64,000 bases of DNA from CAZYFH01 sp964646815 (GTDB lineage: Bacteria > Acidobacteriota > Vicinamibacteria > Vicinamibacterales > UBA8438): the NCBI GenBank assembly GCA_964646815.1, contig CAZYFH010000018.1, forward strand, positions 5,673-69,672. Direction: 5' to 3'. Within the stretch, counting starts at the first letter, position 1, and every line of letters begins with the position of its first letter. Made by a program: the position numbers and the translations under genes. Of this stretch, positions 17,275-25,842 are shown one piece after another. The notes below the pieces were generated by a model that saw only the letters and a list, made by a program, of their open reading frames with translations, was not told the origin of the DNA and ran no database searches.

Positions 17275-17589
17275 GTGCAGCGTACCGCCAGATTCTTCGT
17301 CGGTCAGATCGTCCACCACCGGAAGTTCGACTACCGGGGTGTCGTGTTCGATGCCGACGCCACCTTTCAGGGCTCGGACGAATGGTACGACACGGTGGCG
17401 CGCTCGTGCCCGCCACGAGACCAGCCGTGGTACCACGTGCTCGTCGACGGCGTCGCCCATACCACGTACGTGGCCGAGCGCCATCTCGAACCCGACGACT
17501 GTGGTGACCCCGTCGTCCATCCGCTGCTCGCCCAACTCTGCGGCGAGTTCCGCGAGGGGCGCTACGCCCCAAGAGATGCGCCACAGTAG
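17275..17589 (+). CDS. hspQ: HspQ / YccV-like protein
   Basis: The GTG at 17275 follows GAGAGG and gives 104 residues. The core ARFFVGQIVHHRKFDYRGVV, then WYHVLVDGVAHTTYVAERHL, is the conserved HspQ fold, known in enterobacteria as a protease specificity factor and hemimethylated-DNA-binding protein. It is a single-domain version of normal length. Its last 14 bases overlap the start of the lipoprotein gene at 17576, so the two are co-transcribed, although no functional link is evident. Confidence 0.85.
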   Translation: MQRTARFFVGQIVHHRKFDYRGVVFDADATFQGSDEWYDTVARSCPPRDQPWYHVLVDGVAHTTYVAERHLEPDDCGDPVVHPLLAQLCGEFREGRYAPRDAPQ

Positions 17590-18748
17590 CGAGCCGTTTG
17601 CGCCCGGGCGACGCCTGGCCGGAGCCTCGACGTGCGGCCTAGTCGTGGTGGCACTGCTCGCCGCGGCATGCGCAGGCTCGGAGGCGCCGGGAGACGAGCG
17701 ACCGGAGCCCGCGGACGCCACAGCCACGACCTCACCTTCGTCGACGCCGCGATTCCGTGTCGACCCATTCTGGGCGCGCGAGCTACCCAATGACTGGATT
17801 CTGGGTCAGGTCTCTGGCGTCGCGGTGGACCAGCGGGATCATGTCTGGATCGTGCACCGGCCGGGCACACTTGACGCCCGACAACGTGGCGAAGAAGGCA
17901 TGTGCTGCGTGCCGGCCCCGCCGGTAATCGAGTTCGATCCGAACGGCGAAGTCGTGCGGAGCTGGGGGGGGCCAGGGGAGGGGTTCGAGTGGCCCCAGAG
18001 CGAGCACGGCATCCACGTCGACCCCCAGGGACACATCTGGATCGGGGGAAACGGCTCCGACGATGCCCACGTGCTGAAGTTCACCAGTGACGGCGAGTTC
18101 CTGATGCAGCTCGGACGCGCGGGCCAAAGCGGCGGCAGCAACGACCGGAACAACCTGGGTCGTCCCGCGGCGATTGCCGTCGATCCGTCGGCGAACGAGG
18201 TCTACATCGCGGACGGCTACGGCAACCGACGCGTGATCGTCTACGACGCGAATTCCGGCGACTACAAACGCCACTGGGGAGCGTACGGAGAGCGACCGGA
18301 CGATGGCACGCTTCTGCCCTACGACCCCGACGCGGACCCGATCCGACAGTTTCGCAGTCCGGTCCACGGCGTCGCGATTGCACGCGACGGGTTGGTCTAC
18401 GTGGCTGACCGGACGAACAATCGGGTGCAGCTGTTCCAAAAAGATGGACAGTTCGTAACGGAGGCGTTCGTGCGGACCGAAACACTCGGGAGCGGATCTG
18501 TCTCGGGCGTCACCTTATCCGAGGACCCGGACCAGCGGTGGCTCTTCATACCGGACGGCACCAATAACGTCGTCTGGATCCTCGACCGAGCGTCGCTGAC
18601 CGTCGTCGACCACTTCGGCCGACTCGGCAAGAACGCGGGACACTTCTACCGGCTGCACAATCTCGCGATCGACTCTCGCGGCAACCTCTACACGACCGAG
18701 GTCAACGTCGGACAGCGCCTGCAGAAGTTCGAACGACTCAGAGGATAG
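17576..18748 (+). CDS. NHL-propeller lipoprotein
   Basis: The 390-residue protein has a lipoprotein signal (CGLVVVALLAAACAGSEAPG) with the acylated cysteine in LAAAC, so it is membrane-anchored and periplasmic. After a disordered acidic linker come six NHL-like blades: GIHVDPQGHIWIGGNG, YIADGYGNRRVIVYDANSGD, VYVADRTNNRVQLFQKDG and LAIDSRGNLYTTEV. The paralogue at 6785-7990 shares its order and its RVDPFW lead-in. A MCCVPAPPVIEF stretch near residue 105 holds two adjacent cysteines. The start overlaps the hspQ end by 14 bases. Confidence 0.82.
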   Translation: MRHSSEPFAPGRRLAGASTCGLVVVALLAAACAGSEAPGDERPEPADATATTSPSSTPRFRVDPFWARELPNDWILGQVSGVAVDQRDHVWIVHRPGTLDARQRGEEGMCCVPAPPVIEFDPNGEVVRSWGGPGEGFEWPQSEHGIHVDPQGHIWIGGNGSDDAHVLKFTSDGEFLMQLGRAGQSGGSNDRNNLGRPAAIAVDPSANEVYIADGYGNRRVIVYDANSGDYKRHWGAYGERPDDGTLLPYDPDADPIRQFRSPVHGVAIARDGLVYVADRTNNRVQLFQKDGQFVTEAFVRTETLGSGSVSGVTLSEDPDQRWLFIPDGTNNVVWILDRASLTVVDHFGRLGKNAGHFYRLHNLAIDSRGNLYTTEVNVGQRLQKFERLRG

Positions 18749-18816
18749 GCACTGTCTGACGAGATAGCGCAGCGGCTCGTCCGATTGATTCTGCTTCAAC
18801 ACTCCTTTCGGCCTTC

Positions 18817-20430
18817 ATGTCCGCCGCACAACGACTGCGCAGGGAGAAACGGCGCCAGACGCGTGCGAACCAAGGCGCGCCAGACAGACCCGTTCCCCCG
18901 CCGGCCTCCGGACGTCGCGTGTTCGGCGTTCCGCTCGCGCTGACCGCTAGCATCCTCCTGCTCTCGTTCCTTCCGCGCATCCAAGCCAACCCCCTGCTCG
19001 CCCGGTCGTTCTGGGGCGCAGCGCTGGCGCTCCTCCTCTGGCACGCGGCGCTCTACCTGCGAACGCGGCGGACATCCGAGCGACCCACGGTCCGTGTGGA
19101 GCTACGCCCCCAGCACTACGTGCAGGCGGCCGTGCAAATGGCCGTGTTCGTGTACTGGGGCTGGCATTGGCAGCCTGTCTACGACCACGCCTGGTTGCTG
19201 GTCGCCCAGCTCACCTTTGCCTACGCATTCGACATGCTCCTCGCCTGGTCACGACGCGGCACCTACGTGGTGGGCTTCGGTCCGTTTCCTATCATCTTCA
19301 GCACCAACCTGTTCCTCTGGTTTACGGACGAGTGGTTTGCCCTGCAATTTGTGATGATCGCGGTTGGGTTTCTGGGCAAGGCCTTCGTGCAGTGGCAACG
19401 CGACGGTCGACGCGTGCACATCTTCAACCCCTCGGCCTTCTCGCTCGGACTCTTCTCGCTCGCGCTGATCACCACCGGCACGACGGAGATCACCTGGGGT
19501 CAGGACATCGCGACGACGTTGACCCTCGCCCCCGACATCTACCTGTTCCTCTTTCTCGCTGGCCTCGTGGTGATGTACTTCTTCTCGATCACGCTCGTGG
19601 CCGGGTGCGCGGCCGCCTCGCTGTTCGGCTTGAGCGCGCTCTATGGCGTGCTGACGAGTGTGCCCTACTTCATCGACTCGGAAATCCCAACGGCGGTATT
19701 TCTCGGCCTGCATCTGCTCGTGACCGATCCTTCGACCTCGCCACGAACACCGCTCGGCAAGACCCTCTTCGGTGTGCTCTACGGCCTGGGGGTGTTCGTC
19801 CTCTATGCGCTCCTCGGGATGCTCGGCGTCCCGACGTTCTACGACAAGCTCCTCTGCGTGCCGCTCCTCAACCTGGGCGTGATGCACATCGACCGCCTCG
19901 TCAGTGCGCTCCCGGCTCTCCCGCGGTGGCGGGCGTGGCGCCCGGCATGGACACCAGTGCGTACCAACCTCGCGCAGATGGCGGTCTGGGTGGTGTTCTT
20001 CGGCGTGATGTCAGCCATCGGCGCAACGGACGGCACACATCGCGGGGATCGGGTCCCATTCTGGCAGCAGGCGTGCGCGGAGGGCCGGCGCAACGCGTGC
20101 GATCGCCTCCTGCAGATCGAGTCGTCCTATTGCGGTGACAACGCGGGCTGGGCGTGCAACGAGCTCGGCGGTCACTACGCGGAGGGGAAGATCACCGATG
20201 CCGATCCCGAACGCGCGCGCGCGTTCTTTGGTCGGGCTTGCGAGCTCCGGTTTCAGGCGGCCTGCGTCAACCTCCTCGACGCGACCGTCGTCGCACGGAC
20301 CGATCCGAAGCCGCTCGACCTGCGGCTGCTCATCCGCGAGGGTGGCCGCAACCTGATGGAGCTATCAGAACCCGATCTGTACGCCAGGGCGTGCGCGCAC
20401 GAATGGACATTCGCATGCGACAAACGGTAG
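18817..20430 (+). CDS. RnfD/NqrB-like membrane protein with a Sel1-like C-terminal tail
   Basis: This 537-residue membrane protein has a basic cytoplasmic N-terminus and about ten helices. It carries the NqrB/RnfD hallmarks HIFNPSAFSLGLFSLAL and LLVTDPSTSPRTPLGKTLFG; in the redox family the corresponding region holds covalent FMN on a threonine. The last 130 residues are soluble and cysteine-rich (CAEGRRNACDRLL, CGDNAGWACNELGGHYAEG, CELRFQAACVNL), like Sel1/tetratricopeptide repeats. No other Rnf or Nqr subunit is in the window, so it may be a stand-alone flavoprotein. Its 3' end overlaps the next gene. Confidence 0.75.
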   Translation: MSAAQRLRREKRRQTRANQGAPDRPVPPPASGRRVFGVPLALTASILLLSFLPRIQANPLLARSFWGAALALLLWHAALYLRTRRTSERPTVRVELRPQHYVQAAVQMAVFVYWGWHWQPVYDHAWLLVAQLTFAYAFDMLLAWSRRGTYVVGFGPFPIIFSTNLFLWFTDEWFALQFVMIAVGFLGKAFVQWQRDGRRVHIFNPSAFSLGLFSLALITTGTTEITWGQDIATTLTLAPDIYLFLFLAGLVVMYFFSITLVAGCAAASLFGLSALYGVLTSVPYFIDSEIPTAVFLGLHLLVTDPSTSPRTPLGKTLFGVLYGLGVFVLYALLGMLGVPTFYDKLLCVPLLNLGVMHIDRLVSALPALPRWRAWRPAWTPVRTNLAQMAVWVVFFGVMSAIGATDGTHRGDRVPFWQQACAEGRRNACDRLLQIESSYCGDNAGWACNELGGHYAEGKITDADPERARAFFGRACELRFQAACVNLLDATVVARTDPKPLDLRLLIREGGRNLMELSEPDLYARACAHEWTFACDKR

Positions 20431-21332
20431 CGCTCGGGCAAGCGATCCTGGGACTCGGTGTCATCGTCGGCATCGCCTGTCGACCGGCGCCGGACACCGG
20501 CACCGCGGGCGCCGTCCTCGTGTCGGCGACCGCAACCGCCGCTCTCGACGGGTTCCGGACGGATGCCTGGTTTCTTCCGGAGGATACGCTCCTCGGGTTC
20601 GTAGAGGTTCCTGCCGGCCTTTTCCTTATGGGCAGCGACCCGGCCGACGACCCGCTCGCCTTCGGGAACGAACGATGGGATGACACGCGGGCCCGTGGCA
20701 GCCTCGACCTGCCCGCGTTCTACCTCGGTCGGTTCGAGGTCACCGTCGCGCAGTTCCGCGCCTTCGTCGAGGCGACCGGCTTCGAGGTCGACGCCGCCGC
20801 GCTGGAGGGGCCACCGACGCACCCGGTTGCCTCGGTGTCATGGCCCGACGCGCTCGCCTACTGTCGATGGCTAGACGCCCAACTCCGGACATGGTCCCAG
20901 ACGCCGGCGCCGCTCGGCCGACTGTTCCGCGACGGCTGGCGCGTCAGCCTACCAAGCGAGGCGCAATGGGAGAAAGCCGCTCGTGGAACAGATGGCCAGA
21001 TCTACCCCTGGGGCAATACGGCGAGAGCCGATCGGGCGAACTACGCCGGCAGCAGCACGCGAGCAGTGGGCGCCGTCGCGTGCCCGGAGTGCCCGTACGG
21101 TCTCTCGGACATGAGCGGAAACGTCTGGGAGTGGACGCGAAGCCCCTATCAGACCTACCCCTACGACGAGACGAACGACAGGAAGGATCTCGACGCCGAT
21201 GCCCTTTGGGTGATGCGTGGTGGGTCGTATGCCGACGGCGCGCAAAACGTGCGCGCCGCCGTCCGCGGCGGCGGCGACCCCGGCGCCCGCCGCCCGTTCA
21301 TGGGGTTCCGTGTGGCGATCTCGCCCCCGTAA
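20415..21332 (+). CDS. SUMF1/formylglycine-generating-enzyme-fold lipoprotein
   Basis: About 305 residues start at ATG 20415; an ATG at 20403 is an alternative. Either start lies inside the end of the upstream gene, and a lipobox (VGIAC) anchors the product. The fold is clear: VPAGLFLMGSDP, PAFYLGRFEVTVAQFRAFVE, RVSLPSEAQWEKAARG, GLSDMSGNVWEWTRS and MRGGSYADG. True formylglycine-generating enzymes have two C-terminal catalytic cysteines, and this C-terminus (NVRAAVRGGGDPGARRPFMG) has none. It is therefore probably a binding or signalling member, not a sulfatase-activating enzyme. Overlap indicates coupling to the RnfD-like protein. Confidence 0.82.
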   Translation: MRQTVALGQAILGLGVIVGIACRPAPDTGTAGAVLVSATATAALDGFRTDAWFLPEDTLLGFVEVPAGLFLMGSDPADDPLAFGNERWDDTRARGSLDLPAFYLGRFEVTVAQFRAFVEATGFEVDAAALEGPPTHPVASVSWPDALAYCRWLDAQLRTWSQTPAPLGRLFRDGWRVSLPSEAQWEKAARGTDGQIYPWGNTARADRANYAGSSTRAVGAVACPECPYGLSDMSGNVWEWTRSPYQTYPYDETNDRKDLDADALWVMRGGSYADGAQNVRAAVRGGGDPGARRPFMGFRVAISPP

Positions 21333-21384
21333 ACCTGGTGCCGAGGGCCAGGAAGCCGCGTTACATCTGGCCCGTACAGGGCGA

Positions 21385-22527
21385 CTAGCGGGACCCTGAT
21401 TCAGTGGCGTCGCGGACGTCGGCCTCGAGAATCCGCGCCCCGCCGAGAATACCCTGGAACGAATAGTTCGCCTCGTGGCAGGCGTACTCATAGACGCGCG
21501 TGTCGCTCGCCGGCCACACATACTCTCCACTCCACGGCGCGGACCAGATCGTCGGGTCGTCGACGGTGAACTGATAGAGCAGCGCATCGGCGTTGATACG
21601 CGTGAAGCGTTCCACCACGTGCAAGTTCTGTGACGCACCGCCGAGCGCCGGAGTGTCGTTGAAGTTTGTCGTGTCGACCACTAGCGTGTCGCCGTCCCAG
21701 CGACCGACCGAGTCGCCCAACCAGCCCCGGATCGCCGCCGGTGCGTGCTCCTGGTTCATCCGGACAATCCGCGCATCGTGGACCATCTCCGCGAGGATCA
21801 TCACGTGATCCTCGGTCTGCACAATCCTCTTCAGGTTGTTGTAGAGGACCGGCAGCATCGGGGGTCCGCCGACCGACCCGAACCCGAGCAGACACCGCTC
21901 GGCGAGCGGGCGGATCTCTGGGTCGTCGTAGGGCCCCGGCGCGCCAGGGCCGTTCTCGATCAGCCAGTAGGCGGTTCCGGTATTCTCGCGGAAAGTCCCC
22001 CTGCGCGCGACGGCAAGTTCCCGCGCCTGCTCGGTCATCGACGGCCGCCGCCCGTTCGCCGGAGCGGTGATGATCGACGTCCTCCACTCACCGTCGATCT
22101 GGAAGACGCCGGTGCCGCGGTCGATCCAGAACGTATTGTACCCACCGACGTTGCCGGCGGCGCCGCTCGACCCATCGCCGCCTGCGGGCGGCGCCTCCCG
22201 GTTTGGGTCACTTGGGGCGACCTCAAAGTTTCCGCTCCGCTCGTCCGAGCCGGACGGCGCCACGTTGAAGAGCGTCCTGAGCGCAGTGGGATCTGCCTCC
22301 ACTGTCGCCGCCTCCTCATCCGTGAGGGTAAGCCGGTCGCCGAAGCGCTCCGGCCGCTGCAACGGCGTCAGGGTCGCCGTGTCGAAGGTCCCTGACAGAT
22401 CCGGACGCCCGTCCGGCGTCCGTGGGATGCCGTCCTGGATAGGCTGTGCCAGCGCGACCGACACCACCAGCGTCAGTGTCATTGCCAGTCCGACGACCGA
22501 AGCGAGCGCCGGAATTCGACTGCGCAT
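21385..22527 (-). CDS. Secreted P-D-L-x-G-x-W family protein (copy 2)
   Basis: The 380-residue protein starts at ATG 22527, four bases after GGAGGG; two further in-frame ATGs upstream would remove that spacing. It has a signal peptide (LVVSVALAQP) and the family blocks PRTPDGRPDLSGTFD, TPLQRPERF, SITAPANGRR-like, GDSVGRWDGDTLVVDTTNFN and YEYACHEANYS. It carries a glycine/serine-rich insert of about 40 residues not seen in the other copies. It forms a tandem pair with copy 3, 17 bases downstream of it. Function unknown. Confidence 0.75.
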   Translation of the reverse strand: MRSRIPALASVVGLAMTLTLVVSVALAQPIQDGIPRTPDGRPDLSGTFDTATLTPLQRPERFGDRLTLTDEEAATVEADPTALRTLFNVAPSGSDERSGNFEVAPSDPNREAPPAGGDGSSGAAGNVGGYNTFWIDRGTGVFQIDGEWRTSIITAPANGRRPSMTEQARELAVARRGTFRENTGTAYWLIENGPGAPGPYDDPEIRPLAERCLLGFGSVGGPPMLPVLYNNLKRIVQTEDHVMILAEMVHDARIVRMNQEHAPAAIRGWLGDSVGRWDGDTLVVDTTNFNDTPALGGASQNLHVVERFTRINADALLYQFTVDDPTIWSAPWSGEYVWPASDTRVYEYACHEANYSFQGILGGARILEADVRDATESGSR

Positions 22528-22544
22528 CACACCCTCCATCGTCC

Positions 22545-23567
22545 TCATCGCGATCCAGATGCTGCGTCGGCCGCCTGTTCCTTCTCGCGCGCGCCCGCGA
22601 GGATGTTGTAGAGGCCGTAGTTGCCCTCGTGGCAGGCGTACTCGTAGAGCGGATACTCGCTCTTGACCATCGGAATCCGATAGGCCCACGGCTCGGCCCA
22701 GGCGTCCGGGTCCTCGACCGTAACGTCGTACATCATCGTCCCGTCCGACACGCGCGTGAATCGCTCGACTAGACGCAGACGTGCTGTGGTCACGCCGCCA
22801 CGAAAGCTCGTCTCGCGCAGGAAGTTGGTGGTCTCGACGACCAGCGTCTCCCCGTCCCACCGCCCGCGTGAGTCTCCCATCCACTGCTGGAGGTGATCCG
22901 GAAGATGCGGTCGCCCGTCGAGCGGCACGACCCGCGAGCTGTGCACCATCTCGTTCAGCAGCACGACGTAGTCGGGGGTCTGGACGAGCTGGACATTCTG
23001 GTTGTAGCCCCCGGGCGTCATCGGCGGGCCGGAGTTGAAGCCGAGAATGCAGCGGACAGCGAACATCCCGGGACCGAGATCTTCGACGAATCCGCCGTAG
23101 GTCGGCGAGTGCCGGTTGACCCCTTCGCGCAGCGCACGCGCGGCCTCCCGCTTGGCGTCTGCCTGCGGCGTCAGAGAGGGGACCCGACCACTCGGAGGAT
23201 CGACAACCAGCGACGTCTGGTTGGTCGCACTGACGCTGTCACCAGGATCGAACCAGAACTGGTTGTAGTTGCCGACGATATCTGCCGGCTCCTGGTCGTC
23301 GCGCACGGCGAACGCGGCGAGCCGATCGGCCTCGAACTGCGCGGCTTCCTCTTCAGTCCAGAAGGCCCGTTCGGCCAGCGCTTCCGGCCGCTCAAACGGC
23401 GTCAGCGTCCGGAAATCCCAGACGCCGTTGAGATCTGGTGCGCCCCACGGGGTCCGTGGCGGTTCCGCCTGGGCGCCGGCGCCCTGCGCGTGCGCTACGG
23501 TCGTCAGCAGGACGAGTGACACTGTCACGATCACGGCCGCTGATAATAGCGGGAACCTAACGGTCAT
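22545..23567 (-). CDS. Secreted P-D-L-x-G-x-W family protein (copy 3)
   Basis: The 340-residue protein starts at ATG 23567 behind GGGGAGG with a signal peptide ending AHAQG. Family blocks are PRTPWGAPDLNGVWDFRT, TPFERPEAL, SLVVDPPSGRVPSL, PLDGRPHLPDHL, GDSRGRWDGETLVVETTNFL and YEYACHEGNYGLY. The length and order match copies 1 and 4 closely, so this is a clean family member. Copies 2 and 3 form a probable two-gene operon. No metal-binding or catalytic motif stands out. Confidence 0.78.
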   Translation of the reverse strand: MTVRFPLLSAAVIVTVSLVLLTTVAHAQGAGAQAEPPRTPWGAPDLNGVWDFRTLTPFERPEALAERAFWTEEEAAQFEADRLAAFAVRDDQEPADIVGNYNQFWFDPGDSVSATNQTSLVVDPPSGRVPSLTPQADAKREAARALREGVNRHSPTYGGFVEDLGPGMFAVRCILGFNSGPPMTPGGYNQNVQLVQTPDYVVLLNEMVHSSRVVPLDGRPHLPDHLQQWMGDSRGRWDGETLVVETTNFLRETSFRGGVTTARLRLVERFTRVSDGTMMYDVTVEDPDAWAEPWAYRIPMVKSEYPLYEYACHEGNYGLYNILAGAREKEQAADAASGSR

Positions 23568-23748
23568 CTGAGACCTCCCCGGTCTGTTACGCATACACGG
23601 AATGTGCTCCATACTACTGCGAAGGGACAGAGGTCGCGAAACGCGAGGCAAATCCCTGCCCCGTGTGACCATACAACGTTCAGGCGTCATGTCGCGTGCT
23701 GGCGCTCCTCACATTCGAGGAACGACGCCAGTGTATCCGCAACCGCTC

Positions 23749-24297
23749 TCATTCGCCGCCACGGTTTCGGCGGATGAGGACGCCCGCCTTCCCATTACCC
23801 AGCGGCAAGATCCCCCGGCGGAAGAGCCACCCGCTCAACGGCAGCCAGCCGACCACGTAGTACATCCATCCGAGGTCCATGAGCTCGATAAGATTGCCGT
23901 CGATGTCCCTGGCGAAGAAGAACCTCTGGCCGTTTGGCGAGCGCTCGGGCGTGCTGACGCATTCGACGCCCAGTCTCACCAGGTAGTCGTACCAGCGCTC
24001 GATGTTCCAGACGTTGAACGAGATGTGCGTCAGCCCGACCCGATTCCACGGAATCTCGACCGGCGGTTGGCTCGGCACGAACCCGAAGACCTCGATGACG
24101 GCGCCCCCGGGCACGCGGATCCAGCCGATCTTGCAGCTCGGCCGATCCGACTCGACGCCGAAGAAGGCGCGGACCCGCTCGGGCGGCGCCTCCGAGACGC
24201 CGACCAGCGGACAGCCGAAGACATCCCAGTAGAACTGCGCGGCCTTGTTGAAATCTGACACGGTGATGCCGCAATGGCTAAACGATCGCGCTTTCAT
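23749..24297 (-). CDS. VOC family protein (glyoxalase fold)
   Basis: The 182-residue protein starts SFSHCGITVSDFNKAAQFYW, the classic VOC opening with a possible metal-ligand histidine. A second half has LTHISFNVWNIERWYDYLV and ends with FARDIDGNLIELMDLGW, whose glutamate is the expected last ligand. There is no export signal. It starts in an ATGA overlap with the GMC oxidoreductase stop, so it is translationally coupled and is the last gene of a five-gene operon. A role in further conversion of the GMC product is plausible. C-terminal hydrophobics (YYVVGWLPLSGWLFR) are unusual. Confidence 0.85.
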   Translation of the reverse strand: MKARSFSHCGITVSDFNKAAQFYWDVFGCPLVGVSEAPPERVRAFFGVESDRPSCKIGWIRVPGGAVIEVFGFVPSQPPVEIPWNRVGLTHISFNVWNIERWYDYLVRLGVECVSTPERSPNGQRFFFARDIDGNLIELMDLGWMYYVVGWLPLSGWLFRRGILPLGNGKAGVLIRRNRGGE

Positions 24298-25817
24298 GAG
24301 GTGCTCCTCAAGTCGGTCTCGGCGATATGGTCGGCCACTCTCAGCGCCTGCGCCGCAATCGTCAATCCAGGGTTGACCGCAGCCGACGACGGGAAGAACG
24401 ACGCGTCGATCACGAACAGGTTCCCGATGTCATGGGTCCGACAGTACGGATCGAGCACGGACGCCTGCGGGTCGGTCCCGAAGCAGAGCGTGCCACACTG
24501 ATGGGTCGTGTTCATCGTCTTGTGTGAATGCGTGACCACGATCCAGAACCCGAGTCGCTTAAGGATCCGCTTCATCTCCGTCACCAGGCGACGGTGAGCG
24601 ATAAGGTTGTTCGGACGGTAGTCGAGGCGAATACGTCCGTCGGGTTCGACGGTTACCCGATTCTCCGGACGCGGCAGGTCCTCTGAAATCGCGAGCCAGT
24701 CCACACCGCGCGCGACGCAGGCGTCCCAGGCCCAGCTCGGCACCCACGGCACGACGGTCTGCACCATCACACCGTGGGTGCGGCCCTGTGACTGGATCTG
24801 CCCGAGCGGATAACCGGTGTGCGGCCCCTGGAAGTAGTAGTCGTTGATCGCCACGGTCTTCTGGAAGACGGTGTAATTTCTCCTGAAGGGGTGAAAGGCT
24901 CCCATCATCGTCGCAAGGTGCGCCATGTATCGCTTGCCGACGAGCCCGGATGAGTTGGCCAGCCCGGTGGGATGCCGTGCGTTCGCCGACCGCAGCAGCA
25001 GCGCGGCCGAGTTCACGGCTCCGCACGACACGACCACCAGCGGTGCGGACACCCGAAGCGTCTTACCGTGGCGCTCCACTTCCACCGCCTCAATCGTGCG
25101 ACCGGTGGCGTCGGTGACAAGCCGGCGCGCGAACGCGCCGGTCCAGAGCGTGACGTTGGGTTGCGTCGTCGTCGGACGGATGCAGCAGACCTCGGCCTCG
25201 CTCTTCGCGTGGCGCTGGCAGGGGAACGAGTTGCAAGTATTACAGAGGATGCAGCCGTTCGGCTCCCCGGGGTCGAGGAGTCCCAGTGGCAACGGCGACG
25301 GATGGAGCCCTTGTTCGCGCAGTTGCTCGACGGTGCGAGTCATCTCGTCCGAATGCGGGATCGGCGGGTGCGGGAACGGCCCGCGAGGTGCTTCCGTCGG
25401 ATCGATGCCGCTGGCCCCGTGCACCTGGTACAGCTGCTCGGCGCGCTCGTAGAACGGCTCCAACGTGTCGTAGTCGATGGGCCACGCGGGCGACACCCCA
25501 TCGACGTGATCGACCGCCATAAAATCCTGGGGACGAAGCCGGTAGAGGACGCTACCCCAGAACTTCGTGTTTCCGCCAACGCAGTAGTGGGTGTAGGGCC
25601 GGAACGCCTTGCCGTCGCCATCGAGCCAGCGTTCCGTCGTGCGGTAGCAGAGGTGCTTCCACACGGCCTCCGGATCCCAGTTGGCCGGTTCCTGCGGTAC
25701 GAAGTCGCCCCGCTCGAGGATGAGCAGACGCGCAGAGGTGGCAGCCAGCGCCTGGGCCACCGTGCCGCCCCCGGCGCCGGTACCGATGATGATGACGTCG
25801 TAGTGCGGCTGATCCAT
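24294..25817 (-). CDS. GMC-family FAD oxidoreductase
   Basis: The 507-residue enzyme has the N-terminal FAD-binding motif VIIIGTGAGGGTVAQAL and a C-terminal MNTTHQCGTLCFGTDP block with the catalytic histidine, then NPGLTIAAQALR. GMC enzymes oxidise alcohols or sugars. A cysteine-rich insert near residue 190 (CILCNTCNSFPCQRHAK) resembles that of long-chain-alcohol or cholesterol oxidase-like members rather than choline dehydrogenases. It has no signal peptide. It lies 25 bases after the Gfo/Idh/MocA gene, and overlaps the VOC gene by four. Confidence 0.9.
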   Translation of the reverse strand: MDQPHYDVIIIGTGAGGGTVAQALAATSARLLILERGDFVPQEPANWDPEAVWKHLCYRTTERWLDGDGKAFRPYTHYCVGGNTKFWGSVLYRLRPQDFMAVDHVDGVSPAWPIDYDTLEPFYERAEQLYQVHGASGIDPTEAPRGPFPHPPIPHSDEMTRTVEQLREQGLHPSPLPLGLLDPGEPNGCILCNTCNSFPCQRHAKSEAEVCCIRPTTTQPNVTLWTGAFARRLVTDATGRTIEAVEVERHGKTLRVSAPLVVVSCGAVNSAALLLRSANARHPTGLANSSGLVGKRYMAHLATMMGAFHPFRRNYTVFQKTVAINDYYFQGPHTGYPLGQIQSQGRTHGVMVQTVVPWVPSWAWDACVARGVDWLAISEDLPRPENRVTVEPDGRIRLDYRPNNLIAHRRLVTEMKRILKRLGFWIVVTHSHKTMNTTHQCGTLCFGTDPQASVLDPYCRTHDIGNLFVIDASFFPSSAAVNPGLTIAAQALRVADHIAETDLRSTS

Positions 25818-25842
25818 CGAGACGTCGAACGTGGTGTCGGGG

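Noticed and set aside
20415..21332. Active formylglycine-generating enzyme with a sulfatase substrate
   Set aside because: The two catalytic cysteines are missing from the C-terminal block, and no sulfatase gene is present.
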